From assembly GCA_947034895.1 (NCBI GenBank), contig OX344765.1:37763001-37827000 (forward strand): 64,000 nucleotides of DNA, in the 5' to 3' direction. The notes under the pieces are model-generated. The model made no database searches. It was not told the origin of the DNA and saw only the letters and a program-made list of their open reading frames with translations. This document shows positions 46,549 through 57,545 of the stretch, piece after piece; position 1 is the stretch's first letter; every line of letters begins with the position of its first letter. The stretch is from Rhytidiadelphus loreus. Lineage: Eukaryota; Streptophyta; Bryopsida; Hypnales; Hylocomiaceae. A program made the position numbers and the translations under genes.

Positions 46549-46669
46549 AGTAAGAAGTTCGGTTTTGTGGCAGGTGATGTTGGATTGCGGTAATGAGGCT
46601 ATATAGCCTCATTATGGTGGTTTATGCAGTAAGAAGTTCGGTTTTGGTGGCTATATAGCCTCATTACCG
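46549..46669. repeat. Perfect 24-bp palindrome and repeated half-site
   Basis: 46591-46614 is a perfect palindrome centred on GGCTATATAGCC. Its extended left half (46588-46608) is exactly inverted at 46649-46669. A 19-bp direct repeat (agtaagaagttcggttttg) precedes each copy, at 46549 and 46628. It lies about 600 bp upstream of the BTB start codon. Confidence 0.9.
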
Positions 46670-46779
46670 ATCATTACTGATTCTCTGTAGTTTTTGCTTC
46701 CGAATTAGCAGGTAGTGATAAAAGATCGCAAGTAGCATTTTATGTCAAGCACACAGTGCGCGCGTTCCCTGCACCCTGC

Positions 46780-47113
46780 CATTCGTAAACAGGTCACAAG
46801 AGTGTGGGTCAAGACCTTGGGAGAATGAAGAAGCTTGCGAGGTGCGTCGAAACTGACGAAGGCCAATATGTTTCAAATGGACTGAGCGTAAACAGGGGCG
46901 AAGAAGGTGAGAATCGGGAAGAACCCTAAATATTATAAGGTGCACTCGAGTCTTTTGCGCAGATGCAGCAAGTATTACTTACAGACTTGCTGGAGCGAGA
47001 GGTGGAGTGCACTCATATGCACCTAGTCTTCTGATGTTAAATTTGCTATTGAGGTCAATGGAGATCTTGCGTGCTATTTGGATTTCTTTTTCCTCATCTA
47101 CTCTGACTTTGCT
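46780..47113 (+). pseudogene. Decayed tandem copy of the BTB gene 5' end
   Basis: This segment aligns with 47165-47503, offset about 390 bp. The ATG at 46825 corresponds to the ATG at 47214, followed by shared gaaggccaa.atgtt, catggactgag, ttgcgc.ggtgcagcaagtatt, cttgcttgagcgagag and atggagatcttgcgtgctat text with many substitutions. Frameshifts and stops break the reading. Nothing after the BTB fold is present, so it is a truncated duplicate. Confidence 0.85.
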
Positions 47114-47213
47114 TTGTTAAGAATTTAGAGATGTCGCAATTTCGAGAGCGCATCTTGTTCACTCTCCCTTTGATGTGCCAGGACACCGGAGTGCAGTTCA
47201 GGTCCTTAGGACA

Positions 47214-48482
47214 ATGTGCGAGCTTGTGTGGTGCGGCGGAGCTAACGAAGGCCAAGATGTTACAATTCGCTTGGTTCCACATGGACTGAGTCGAAATGGG
47301 AGCAAAGAAACCCTACAATTATTGAAGGTGCATTCAAGCCATTTGCGCCGGTGCAGCAAGTATTTCGAGACCTGCTTGAGCGAGAGATGGAGCGCTGCAC
47401 TCTCCAACGCTGATGCATGTTGTGATGTCGAATTGGCTCTTGAGGTTCATGGAGATCTCGCGTGCTATAGAGATTGCTTTTCCCAGATGTACTCTTCGTA
47501 TCGTAAGGAGATTCGAAGCGTCGAATACAGTCTGGCGCTCCTCAAAGTCGCCTCACAAATTGAGTATAGTGAGCTGATGGATTCTATTGTGCGATATCTC
47601 TCGGCGATAGCTTGGTCAGACGAGGATGAGATCATGATCAGGGAGTACTCGTCTTCTCCAGATTTCCCTCGGAATTGTGCTGAAGACCTGGTTGTTCGGT
47701 TAGGACTGGACGAAGTGGAAGAGGAGTCTAGGAAGAACATGTGCGGCATGATAGAACGGGGTGTACGTCTCGCTCTGGAGGATTATGGCACTACCTCTGG
47801 CGACTTCATTGAGAGCTTATTGGAAGGCATTGAATCCGAGATGTCTTCAAGTTTTGCGAAGACTGTGATCGGTATCGTTATTAAAGTCGCGAAGGAAAAG
47901 TTTGAGGAGTTCTCCGAGCTTTGTAAGAAGAAGACACCTGGTTTTACCGAAATTCATGCCCGAGCCATGAACTGGATATTGACGGTTTTGTTAAATGCAG
48001 GCGTGGCTGAGGAATTGGTCGAATGTCTCGTGCATATGAAGTCGATTCCCAAAGTCCTCCTATCATGCGACTTTATAGATGATGAGGATTGTGTTGAGGA
48101 GTGTTTTAATACGGTGAGCGTCGTCATTCGAATGTATGAAGAGGTGACTTGTGGACGACTGCCCTTGAGAACAGCTGAACGAGTTGCGCTCTTCAGGAAT
48201 TGGCACCGATTTCTCATATTTTTTTCTGAGGACGGTTATGGTGAAGCTATAAAAAGTTTGTTTTCGACTTTACCCTGCAAGGTGCAGATTGCATACGTTA
48301 AGGGGTGTATGTCTGATTTTCAAGGTTTTATCGATCCAAGCTCTCTTGCGAAGCTTGTGAAGAAGACTTTGACGTCCCTGGAAGGGACAAGGAGTAGGCC
48401 AATTCAGGAGGGTAAGAATATTTTCCCAGCGATGAGCTTGGTGCCGTTGTTGCACGGTTGCCTTATATATTACTTCGACTAA
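47214..48482 (+). CDS. BTB/POZ domain protein (At1g63850/At3g05675-like)
   Basis: Single-exon gene, 422 aa from the first in-frame ATG at 47214; the frame is open a little further upstream but only with non-ATG codons. The BTB fold spans about residues 12-135: DVTIRLVPHG, then KVHSSHLRRCSKYFETCLSERW (the typical H..L...SKYF...LS..W of this plant group), a DVELALEV strand, and a C-terminal BACK-like part with LLKVASQIEY..LMDSIVRYLSAIAWSDEDE. The latter corresponds to the family's YLEAVPW.E.EEE motif. The rest (about 170-422) is helical and conserved in the group. BTB proteins often bring substrates to CUL3 ubiquitin ligases; whether this subgroup does so is unknown. If transcription starts before 47131, an overlapping out-of-frame upstream ORF (47131-47288) would precede it. 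A decayed duplicate lies directly upstream. Confidence 0.92.
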   Translation: MCELVWCGGANEGQDVTIRLVPHGLSRNGSKETLQLLKVHSSHLRRCSKYFETCLSERWSAALSNADACCDVELALEVHGDLACYRDCFSQMYSSYRKEIRSVEYSLALLKVASQIEYSELMDSIVRYLSAIAWSDEDEIMIREYSSSPDFPRNCAEDLVVRLGLDEVEEESRKNMCGMIERGVRLALEDYGTTSGDFIESLLEGIESEMSSSFAKTVIGIVIKVAKEKFEEFSELCKKKTPGFTEIHARAMNWILTVLLNAGVAEELVECLVHMKSIPKVLLSCDFIDDEDCVEECFNTVSVVIRMYEEVTCGRLPLRTAERVALFRNWHRFLIFFSEDGYGEAIKSLFSTLPCKVQIAYVKGCMSDFQGFIDPSSLAKLVKKTLTSLEGTRSRPIQEGKNIFPAMSLVPLLHGCLIYYFD

Positions 48483-49880
48483 TTGACCCTACTTGATGTT
48501 TGGCTATTGTTGTGTTAGACAAAGGATGTTTGTTGTCTTACTAGGCATGTACCAAATATTTTAGTGAGTATTTTAGGAATTTACTTTCAAATATTCTCAG
48601 ACATGATTGTGTGACAGAGGGTCGAGGTCTGTTCGACAATACTGGATGTTGTGTCAATCTATCTGTCTCAGAAGACAACCTACCTTGTGTTGTTGTGTGT
48701 CCCCTCTTGCCCTTCAGCTCTCAGGGAAGCTTCAGTGGTCACAAAACCTCCCTTCCTAGTTGCGTCGGATGCCTAATTCTACATTGTGGACCTTCTTCCT
48801 AGTTGTTTTGAAGACAACAGTTCAGAATGGACAGCCTAAGGCGATTGTGGCAAATTTGACAGGGCAATCAAGGCAGCAGCAAGGCAGAAGAGACGAAGCT
48901 GAAGCTGAAGAGAGAAGGCCTACTGTAAATGATGAGACTGGGCTCCGGACTGTGAAAAGAAAGAAGAGAAGGCATAGATGATACTGCTGACTCTTCTTTT
49001 TCTTAATACCAGAATCATAGGACCGAACTTTATCTTAGTGTGTAAATCAGCGGTTTTGGCTGCGACGAGTGAACTTCGTTTTGATAATCCATTCGGGGCA
49101 GTTTTTAGGGTTTAGGGTTTTAGGCTAATCCATCCGTATATCTTGAATGTCTTGTGGTTTTGCAGACTATCGGCAAGCTTGAGGATCCTGTCCGTGTCAA
49201 TGGCATGTGGCTAGTATGTCTCGGAAGTAGCAGTTTTCTTGGCTTAGTTTCTTGGCAGTTTGGGCCCATTTTGAAAGTGCAGTACACTCCCTTTGGGTCC
49301 ACAGGGTTAACCCTGCAGACATTAAGATTCCAATGGATGACAGAGAATCTTTCTATAGGACAGGAGTGCATGCCCTTGAAATTTTGTATGAAAAGGGGAG
49401 GTCTTGTACAGTAGTCTGACCTCCACAGTACTGCTCATGGGTTTTTTAAGCAAATGATTCACATGGTACCCAAAAGGATGATTTTCATGGTGACTAACTT
49501 GTCTTGGGGGAGTAATTCATACCTGTCTTTCTGGGGTTAATTCATTCATAACTTGTGCAGTATGATTTGGGTTCAAATCCTTTCTCATGATCAATAATCT
49601 TGCATGAATTTACATATGATGTTTAAATTCCCTCTCCAAATATCCATTGAACTTCGTTTTGTAGGCATTATGCATTGTAGTTATTACATTAGGAATGCTC
49701 AGGTTTTTTTTACACACCCTAATTTGGGGTTAACAAGGAATTTGTTGTCCCAGATCTTGGGATTTACTGTTCAATTGTTGATTGTTTAAATGCACATACT
49801 ATGTAACATATGCACACCTATGCATGTGAGAATTAGATGGGATCTATTTTGGATGGGTTATGGATTGACACTTATTAGTT
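48483..49880. other. 3' flank of the BTB gene and spacer
   Basis: 48831-48981 contains a short Gln/Glu/Arg/Lys-rich open stretch ending KRKKRRHR and TGA, without ATG; it may be a fragment of a nuclear protein gene. 49103-49125 holds a short gggtttagggttttagg tract. 49328-49420 is repeat G, copy 2. No gene called. Confidence 0.4.
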
Positions 49881-50960
49881 AACCCTTGAAAGGATAGAAC
49901 CTATGACCTTATATTCAAATTTGAAAGCTTTTCACTTTCATTCTCACTTTGTATCATCCATTTCTTTGCTATTCACGATTGAATGTTTTTGGTCTTATAT
50001 TTTAGAGATGGAATCACATGTTCAATATTTATCATAAAATTTTCAAAAAAAATTGGGAAAATTTCAAATTACCATAAATTTTTGAAGGAAAAATGAAGAA
50101 CACTCATATCAAATGCAAATCATGTTCAAAAGATCTAAAATTTTCAAAATAGAAATACATTATAGTGTAAAACATTATGGTATAAAGAAAAAATATTTTA
50201 ACTCTATATTTAGAATTGTGGTTATAGATCTTCAATTTCAAACTTCATTGAAATGTTTATTTTAAGGAGTTTTCCAAATTTTCCTAGTAGAATAGAAACT
50301 AAACTTCAGAAGCTTTATTTTGTTAGTTTTGCTCAAAAGCAAAAGAAATTGTTTTGAATGTCAAAATCAAGTTTCAATCCCTAAATGTCCAGGGCACCAA
50401 ATTCTAGTGTCAACAAAACTTTGAAGAATTAAACAAAACCTCACCAAATTACTATTTTTAGTAGTTTATATTTTTTTTAAATTCTTTTTGAAGTCTAGTT
50501 TTAGTATTAAATTTTATTTTTTGAAAATGAATGATTATGATTATTTGCAAGACTTTGTGCAAGTGTGACCATTGAAAATCTTGATTTTCTAGTATTGAAG
50601 GCTCTTGGAAATGAATCTCAAATATAAAAAATCTTGGAAAAAAATTAAAGTAGTACTCCGTAATATATTTGAAGAAATTGTAGAGTACATTTTAAGAAGT
50701 TGTAAACTGATTGGAGTCATGCATGTTGTAGCCATTAAAATCCCCATTTTTTTTTGTTAGATTTGACATGTGAAAAGAAGATTGAAAGACTTCAAATCAC
50801 TTTCACAATTTTAACACCCTAGCTCATGATCAAACATAATTATAATCTTTCAATCCATAAGCAATATTGTTGTGTTTTCTTTTCCCAATTCCCATGTAAT
50901 CTCTAACATGTCTAGTTAAAATTTGTATGATTACTATTCAATTTTTTTTATAAGTTTAGG
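49750..50960. repeat. Dispersed repeat I, copy 1 (family A-like inner part)
   Basis: It is collinear with 59340-60700 over more than 1 kb (gatcttgggatttactgttc, cacctatgcatgtgagaatt, caaatgcaaatcatgttc, cttcattttgttagttttgc). The inner portion begins at TTAA|CCCTTGAAAGGATAG (49879-49882). Its right boundary is not recognisable here. Confidence 0.7.
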
Positions 50961-51109
50961 AATGTGTGGAATATTTTTTGCACAGATTGAAAGATTATAA
51001 TGTTTGAAATTAGAAGAATTTTTTTTTTTCAACCTTATTTGATAGGGCAAACAACCTTTAATACCTCTTGGAATGAGATTTCTACACTACATATGGTCAT
51101 TTCTTTTTA

Positions 51110-51380
51110 CATTTGTGTTTTGTCTCATGTAAGTTACATACTTGCCAAATTTCAGAAGTACACAAGGATTTTTGCAACAGCTGCTCGAGTTGTCAAGAAA
51201 ATTTACAGTAGCATAACTTTTGATCTAGGCACTTGATTGGAAAAAAAAATTAAATTCCCACTAACGGGGTACATGTTCACACCTTGTGTCAAAATTTCAT
51301 GAACATCATACCGAAATTCACTTCATAGGAGCCTACCCGGATTTTCAATTGTCCGTTCAAACTTCAAAGGCAATTGTCCT
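51110..51380. repeat. Dispersed repeat J, copy 2
   Basis: Shares ordered blocks with 40190-40470 (cttgccaaatttcag, aacttttgatctaggcac, gtacatgttcacacc, cggattttcaattgtccg). No ORF. Confidence 0.55.
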
Positions 51381-51599
51381 TTATGATAAGACAAAACTAC
51401 TCCTAAAATATTGTTTCTCCCTACTCAGAGAGAAGTGCAAGCATCATAAAACTCAAACAAAAACAATTTCTACTTGTTAAAACTCAGAAATTTCATTGAT
51501 ACAGAATGGAAATTTGCTCTTTCCAGATGGAACGTACCATCTGCAACATTATCAGAATCTTATCAGAAACCTAGTGATAACGACCTGCCCGTTCCTCCA

Positions 51600-52099
51600 C
51601 TTTTCTGGTCAAACACACGTCGGTAAGAAACGGTCAACGCACACTGCCTGCGGTCGTCACGCAGTCGCCGCGTAGTTCCGGTCCTGAGACGTGAAGACTT
51701 CCGCGGCCGACTCTCCCCGGACTTTCCAAACCCACGCGTGTCTCCTTTGTCACCTTGGGACGTGAATATATAAACCCAAACCCTGCCTCATCGTGTATCC
51801 ATTACCAATGCAACAACATTTGAAGCACTGCAACTCAACTAGCTAGCTCGATCGACGTACTGCGTTTACTTCAACTAATTTGCGACCAGCCAGGACCGGT
51901 TTGATCGATCGAATTCCATTCCAGCAAGCTACGATCGAGCTTTTAACAGACGACATATAGATATATCATTTCCGATTATTCGACTGAACGGAGCAATTGC
52001 GAGAACCTCGATCGAATTGAGTCTGTATCGTTCAGACCCCTTGCTAGCTAGCTAGCTCGATCGATCGATCGATCCTCGATTAATTACGTACGATCGAGG
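51600..52099 (+). promoter_or_regulatory. TATA-box promoter and leader of the glycine-rich protein gene
   Basis: TATATAAA at 51767-51774 lies in a GC-rich island (51590-51780), about 330 bp before the ATG; transcription would start near 51800. The leader carries gcta and gatc microsatellites (about 52043-52074) that are self-complementary, and a short upstream ORF (ATG at 51808, 12 codons plus stop). Confidence 0.7.
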
Positions 52100-52420
52100 A
52101 TGAAGCCGTTCCTCATTCCGGTACTTTCGATCTTTGCGGGCTTCTTTCTATTCACGGTTGTCTTTGTGATTGCACTGTGCGTCCGTAAAGGTGGCGATGG
52201 GCGGGAGAATTTCAAACGATTTGGAGGGGGCGGTCTCGGCGGAGGGGCTGATATTGAACTTGGCCATGGGGGGCACCACGGCGGAGGGGGCGATGCGGGA
52301 GGGGGCTTTGGTGCAGGAGGGGGTGGCTTTGGCGATGGTGGAGGTGGAACTGGAGGAGGGGGTGATGGTGGAGGTGGGGCTGGAGGAGGGGGTGGAGGAG
52401 GAGGAGGGAGCGGTTGTTGA
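52100..52420 (+). CDS. Membrane-anchored glycine-rich protein, 106 aa
   Basis: Single exon. Residues 4-27 form one strongly hydrophobic segment (FLIPVLSIFAGFFLFTVVFV) followed by basic CVRKGG, consistent with a signal anchor. From about residue 41 the protein is almost entirely glycine with scattered D, A, F, H and T, ending GSGC. Such small anchored glycine-rich proteins are common in plants and are placed at the plasma membrane or wall; no catalytic role is expected. Support for this strand comes from the TATA box at 51767, the ATG immediately after the leader, and the hydrophobic N-terminus. The opposite strand also stays open (proline-rich), as the repeat composition forces. The family cannot be narrowed from the sequence. 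Confidence 0.8.
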   Translation: MKPFLIPVLSIFAGFFLFTVVFVIALCVRKGGDGRENFKRFGGGGLGGGADIELGHGGHHGGGGDAGGGFGAGGGGFGDGGGGTGGGGDGGGGAGGGGGGGGGSGC

Positions 52421-53777
52421 TGCAAACCAAAAGGGTTTGGGTGTTCATTACCATGCCAATCTCAAGGATTGTAACGTCAATTTTGTTCAATTGACGCATT
52501 CCACAACTTCAGCACTTTCAGGACGCACAATACAGATACATAACTCAATAGTACCTGACGTGTCCTAGTTTTTAGAGCTCTGTGTAGGTTTGGGTCACAA
52601 TTTGTGGCGCAGGAATCCCGCCAATTTAGTGAAACTGACGATGATTTATGTATATATGTATATATACAGTATATATAGGATGAAGAACGTCTTATCTGTA
52701 AGGGGAGTTCTCGAGGAATTGTTCTTCACTGGCATTGATAAAAATCGTGCGCAAACTTCTTTCCTAGGATGGATTACAATTTTTCCCCCTACATGGAGAT
52801 TATTTTTCCATAATCATGTATCGTTGTGGGAGGGATTTTCCTTCAAACCCATTGTGGAATGTCTTTGAATGTGTTTGCGTTTCCAGCATAATGGCTTTCT
52901 GTCTACGGTGACATGATGGTTATCTTCTGTTTTCCGTAAGCTATGGTGACAACCCTTGCACGACAAATTTTGAATTCATATTTGCAATCAAAGGCCCCAA
53001 TTAGCTAAGAGAGGCGTAGAAGTTAAATCAATAAAGTACAAACTAGGGGGGCTTTTTTTTATATGTACACTTCAAATGACTTCGGCAAGATGAGCAAGGG
53101 GGTTGATTCACCCCAGCTAGTTGGGAACTAGCATACCAAAATTTAAAACTTGAATCCACTTTGTGAAAAACTTATTGGTCATTGCAAGAACCATCGGTAC
53201 TTAATTTCAGTCACAAGGAGAGTGTTGAAACTTTCCTTCACAATAACTTTTGAAGCATGGTTGTCTTAAGTGTAATCATATCCTATATTTTTCAAAAAAA
53301 TTAAAAATAATTTTATATTTAAAAGTCAATTTTGCAAATTTTTCACAAATTGAATTTTAGAAGGGATGGTAGTATTATATGGAGTGCCCAAAATTAATGA
53401 TCTAGAGCTAGAATTTTAGTAGTTTGTTTCCACAATAAGAAGGCTTACTTCCACCAAGGGGCATTTTAAAATATATTATTCTATGTCCTCCACATTTGTA
53501 CAAATCATTAGAGAAAATTTGACCCTTGTGGAGGGCCATTTGACTTTAGACCAATGTCCAAATCCAAGGGGAAAAAAAGGTTTTGTTTTTGTTTTTTTTG
53601 TTTTAAAAAATATATATATTTAGTCCCTAGTCTTGCATGGTATACTAGGTGATCACGTGGGACAAAAAAATATTATTTTTTATTAATTTTAAAAGTAAAT
53701 TTTTATTCCTAGAATTGCACATTTTCATGCAATCAAATGGCCTTGCAAAGTGTCCTGATTTCCTCTAATGAGGGTTT
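52421..53777. other. 3' flank of the GRP gene and spacer with repeat C
   Basis: 52560-52680 looks like 3' UTR with a tatatgtatatatacag tract. 52965-53115 is the second copy of repeat C (compare 44990-45195). The rest is AT-rich with no gene. Confidence 0.5.
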
Positions 53778-53929
53778 CAGGGTTGACGAATTGCAACGTC
53801 CAGTCCAAAATCGCGTTCAAACTCCGGACGTCTAGACGTGAGGACGTCCGGACTCAGCGGACTCCACGTCTGCATTGAACGACGGCGTCGAAAAATTATA
53901 CCGCGCCCCGGTACAGGGATTTTAGACGG

Positions 53930-54057
53930 CCCATCGGAAAGCAGCGTCCGAATTCGGATGGCTTGTAGGAAAGCAACGTCCGAATTCGGACGGTCCGTCG
54001 GAAAGCAGCGTCGGAATTCAGACAGTGCGTCCGAAAGCAGACTCCAAATTCAGACGC
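53930..54057. repeat. Four 32-bp subterminal tandem units
   Basis: Units begin at 53930, 53962, 53994 and 54026, each exactly 32 bp and built as (c/g)gtcggaaagcagcgtcc followed by gaattcggacgg with substitutions. They lie within the hAT left end. Confidence 0.93.
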
Positions 54058-54745
54058 CTAGATTTTTTTCACATTTCCTAACACCCCCTTAGAAACTTGT
54101 CCATAACTTTTTGGTGGAAGGTCCAAACTTGAAACGGATTGTTTGAGATGAAATCTTGCTTGATTTCCAAACTTATTCTAGTTCAAAGGTTTTCAAATAA
54201 ATGTATTCTACTATGTGGAAATGAGGTCTGAACATTGACTTTTCTTACATTATATTTCGGATGGCTGGTTTGAATTTGGAAGGGGGGAAGGCTGGTTGCT
54301 TGGTTCCACTTGGACACTTCTGACGCCAAACTTCCGACGGCCCATTTCCAACGGCCACTTCCGACGCCTAATTTTTTTCAAATTTCCTAACACCCCCTTA
54401 GAAACTTGTCCATAACTTTTTGGTGAAAGGTCCAAACTTGAAATGGAGTTTTGGAGATGAAACCTTACTTAATTTCCAAACTTATTCTAGTTCAAAGGTT
54501 TTCCAAAAAAGGTATTCTACTATGTGGAAATCATGACTTTTAGGTGGAAGGTCCAAACTTCAATTGGATTTTTGGAACCTTGCTTGATTTCCTTGCTTTT
54601 TCTTGAAACCTTGCTTGATTTCCAAACTTTTTTTAGTTCAAAGTATTTTAGAAAAGGTATTCTAATATGCTGAAATGAAGTCTAAACATCTACTTTTCTT
54701 ACATTATATTTCGGACGGTTCGTCTGAATTCAGAAGGCTGGTCCC
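54058..54745. repeat. Left arm of an internal inverted repeat (repeat D units)
   Basis: It contains two full and one partial unit of about 300 bp, each running acatttcctaacaccccctta, ccataactttttggtg, ggtccaaacttgaaa, cttgatttccaaactt, gtattctactatgtgga, ttttcttacattatatttcgg. The same units occur in reverse at 56430-57035. Confidence 0.88.
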
Positions 54746-56119
54746 ATTTAGAGTTTCTTTTTTCTTTCAATTCAATCGATATTGTAATCTCTAAGGTTTA
54801 GATTACGTAATTTGCTATAAAATCATTTGTACATGCATTATTTCTTATTGTTACTACAGTTTTGTGGCTATAAGTTTGTAGCATACATTTATAATTCTAT
54901 TTAAACTAATTTTGGGGGACTTATTAATTGATATTGATAGTAGTATTGAAATTTATTTGGGAAGTTTTAGAAAAATTTATTTTTGGAGATGAAACCTACT
55001 TGTAATCATTAATCCCTCAGTACAAAGCAGACACAATGAGTCCTCTTCAAATTTTCAATGGAAAATTCTCGATAGGGTGAAACAAATCTCAATATTTTAC
55101 AAACTAGGATCTATAGAATTGAAATTTTACATACTTGTTGCATTATTTGATTTTGAAAATTTGAATGTGAGAAATATTTACAAAAATTATTTAGAAAATG
55201 TGGTCTACTAGAAAAAAGGAGCACATACAATGTTTTTCTAATGAAAGAAATAGTAGAAATAGAAAAAAAAAATTCTTAAACAATCCTAGTCTTTACTTTA
55301 TACAAATAAATTGTGTTTGAAGAATTTTTTTTAAATTTGTATTTTTAGCAATTTTAAAAATAATAGGTTCAACCTAGTGTGATGAAGAACACAAAACATA
55401 CAAAAATGAATCCAAATATTTTAAAGATGTCCCAAACAATATACAAATTATACAAGTTATTAAATCACAATTGCAATATTGCATGTTTCACATTTACAAC
55501 AAGATGAATTGAAAATATCATTTTTGATGTAGAAATACGTTACAAACATACATAAATAAGGTCTATAAGACCATAATTGTGATACATGAGGGGTCATCAT
55601 ATTTGAAAGTCAATCATATTTTTCACTACATAAGCACCAATATTTTTTGTATGGGATATATTGTTGACAATTTACATTTTAAGATGTAAATATAAGTATA
55701 AGGGTGTAGGAAAATATCAAAATAACTTCAATTACAATTTTTTTGTATAAATGCAATATTTAATCTTGAACTAAATTAAATTAAATTGCTTAAAGCATTT
55801 TTTGTAACATCCTCTAATACAATAACAAAATAATACAATTGCTTGTATTATGTATATTTTGTTGTTTCAAACTATTAATGCATTTTACAACAAAACTTAA
55901 AGAATACTTCAAGTTATAATTGTATGTTCCACATTTGTAAAGTGGCACATCATAATTGATGTAGAAAAACTAAAAATACATTCAAAACATATATAAATAA
56001 ATCTATGAGGTCTATACAAGAACATATGTTGTACATCATGATAATCACATCTTAAAAAAATAAAGAAATAAAAAATATTCCACACATTACACCAATGTTT
56101 TTGGTAACTAATGTAAAAT

Positions 56120-56160
56120 TGAAAGTTTAGGGTTTAGGGTATAGGGTTTAGGGTTTAGAA
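56120..56160. repeat. Interstitial plant telomere-type repeat
   Basis: About five imperfect TTTAGGG units (agtttagggtttagggtat, then agggtttagggtttag). Short and inside the hAT element. It does not indicate a chromosome end. Confidence 0.85.
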
Positions 56161-56429
56161 TGCATATTTAAATGTGAGAAAGAATAACTTGAGTTACCTT
56201 TTCTTTAAAAACATTCTTACTACATAGGATGCTTATAGCATTAAATAGCAATCTTAGAAAGCAAATCTGTACTTCTTAGAATACACTATTTCTGTACAAG
56301 TGGACAACGGTGTAAACAAGTCAGGAGTCAGCTGTCAAACAAGCCAACAGTCAACTGTCGAACAATTCGATGAGCAGTCAACAATTACACAAGGTGGACA
56401 ACTGTTTAAAAATAAGACAAAAATGGGCG

Positions 56430-57090
56430 TCCGAAATTTGCCATCTGAACAAGGCCGTCCGAAGTGGGCCGTCCGAAGTGGCCAATTGAGACCAACTGTC
56501 CAAATTTGGACTAGCCGTCCGAAATAAAATGTAAGAAAAGTCAATGTTCAGACCTCATTTTTGCATAGTAGAATACATTTTTTTGAAAAACTTTGAACTA
56601 AAAAAAGTTTGGAAATCAAGCAAGGTTTCATCTCGAATAATCCGTTTCAAGTTTGGACCTTCCATCAAAAAGTTATGAACAAGTTTCTGAGGGGGTGTTA
56701 GGAAATTTGAAAAAAATTAGGCGTCGGAAGTGTCCGTCGGAAGTGCCGTTGGAAGTTTGGCGTCAGAAGAATCCAAGTGGAACCAAGCAACCAGCCTTCT
56801 CCCCTTCCAAATTCCAACTAGCCATCCGAAATATAATGTAAGAAAAGTCAATGTTCAAACCTCATTTTTGCATAGTAGAATACATTTTTTTGAAAATCTT
56901 TGAACTAGAAAAAGTTTGGAAATCAAGCAAGGTTTCATCTCCAACAATCCGTTTCAAGTTTGGACCTTCCACCAAGAAGTTATGGACAAGTTTATGAGGG
57001 GGTGTTAGGAAATGTGAAAAAATCTAGGCGTCCGAAGTAGGCCGTCGGAAGTGGGCCGTTGGAAGTGGCCATCGGAAGTGTCTATGGTCA
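56430..57090. repeat. Right arm of the internal inverted repeat
   Basis: Two reversed repeat-D units (ccgaaataaaatgtaagaaa ... gggggtgttaggaaatttg, then again from 56823). Between and after them are ggcgtcggaagt, ccgtcggaagt and cgttggaagt short repeats. It is the inverted counterpart of 54058-54745. Confidence 0.88.
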
Positions 57091-57169
57091 ATTGGTCATA
57101 TTCTTAATAATATAAAACTAATCAAGCGTATTAAGGTTCTAACAATACAATTGCAAGCAAATCTCACAT

Positions 57170-57545
57170 TTAACTCCTAAACATCCAAACAATGTTTTTG
57201 GCAACATTACAATTTTAGGCAGCTCATTATAGAAGAAATTTTTATTTTTTCTCTTTGGAAATTTCACACAATGTGTGGCCAAGGAGTAGCTTTAAGGCCC
57301 AACAATTTTCATAACTTTTGACTAAATGGTTTTAAAGTTATTGCATGATATGTAATTTTTAGTGTTCGGCGGGCAATGCGAGCAGAAAAAAAATTCTTTG
57401 AAGATCACTTTAAAAGAAATAAAAATTTGAAATTGGTTCTATAGATTTTTATATATATATTAAGCTTTGAATCATTTTCTATTGCTTTGAATCATTCCAT
57501 TTTGATTAATGAGATGAAAGTTATGAGGAATTTTAGTTTAGATTA
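57170..57545. repeat. Partial family A copy inside the hAT element
   Basis: It starts TTTAA|CTCCTAAACATCC and is collinear with 21690-22050 (gggcaactcactat/ggcagctcattat, aaggagtagctttaaggccc, tgcatgatatgtaatttt, gctttgaatcatt). Right end not identified. Confidence 0.65.

Noticed and set aside
49565..49590. gggttcaaatcc resembling a tRNA T-arm
   Set aside because: No acceptor stem, D-arm or anticodon arm can be placed upstream at the right distance.
52084..52425. Minus-strand proline-rich, extensin-like ORF
   Set aside because: Complement of the glycine-rich repeat; the TATA box, leader and hydrophobic N-terminus favour the plus strand.
52170..52568. 132-codon plus-strand ORF overlapping the glycine-rich gene
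   Set aside because: Shadow frame of the GGN repeats; lacks the hydrophobic N-terminus and follows no start context.
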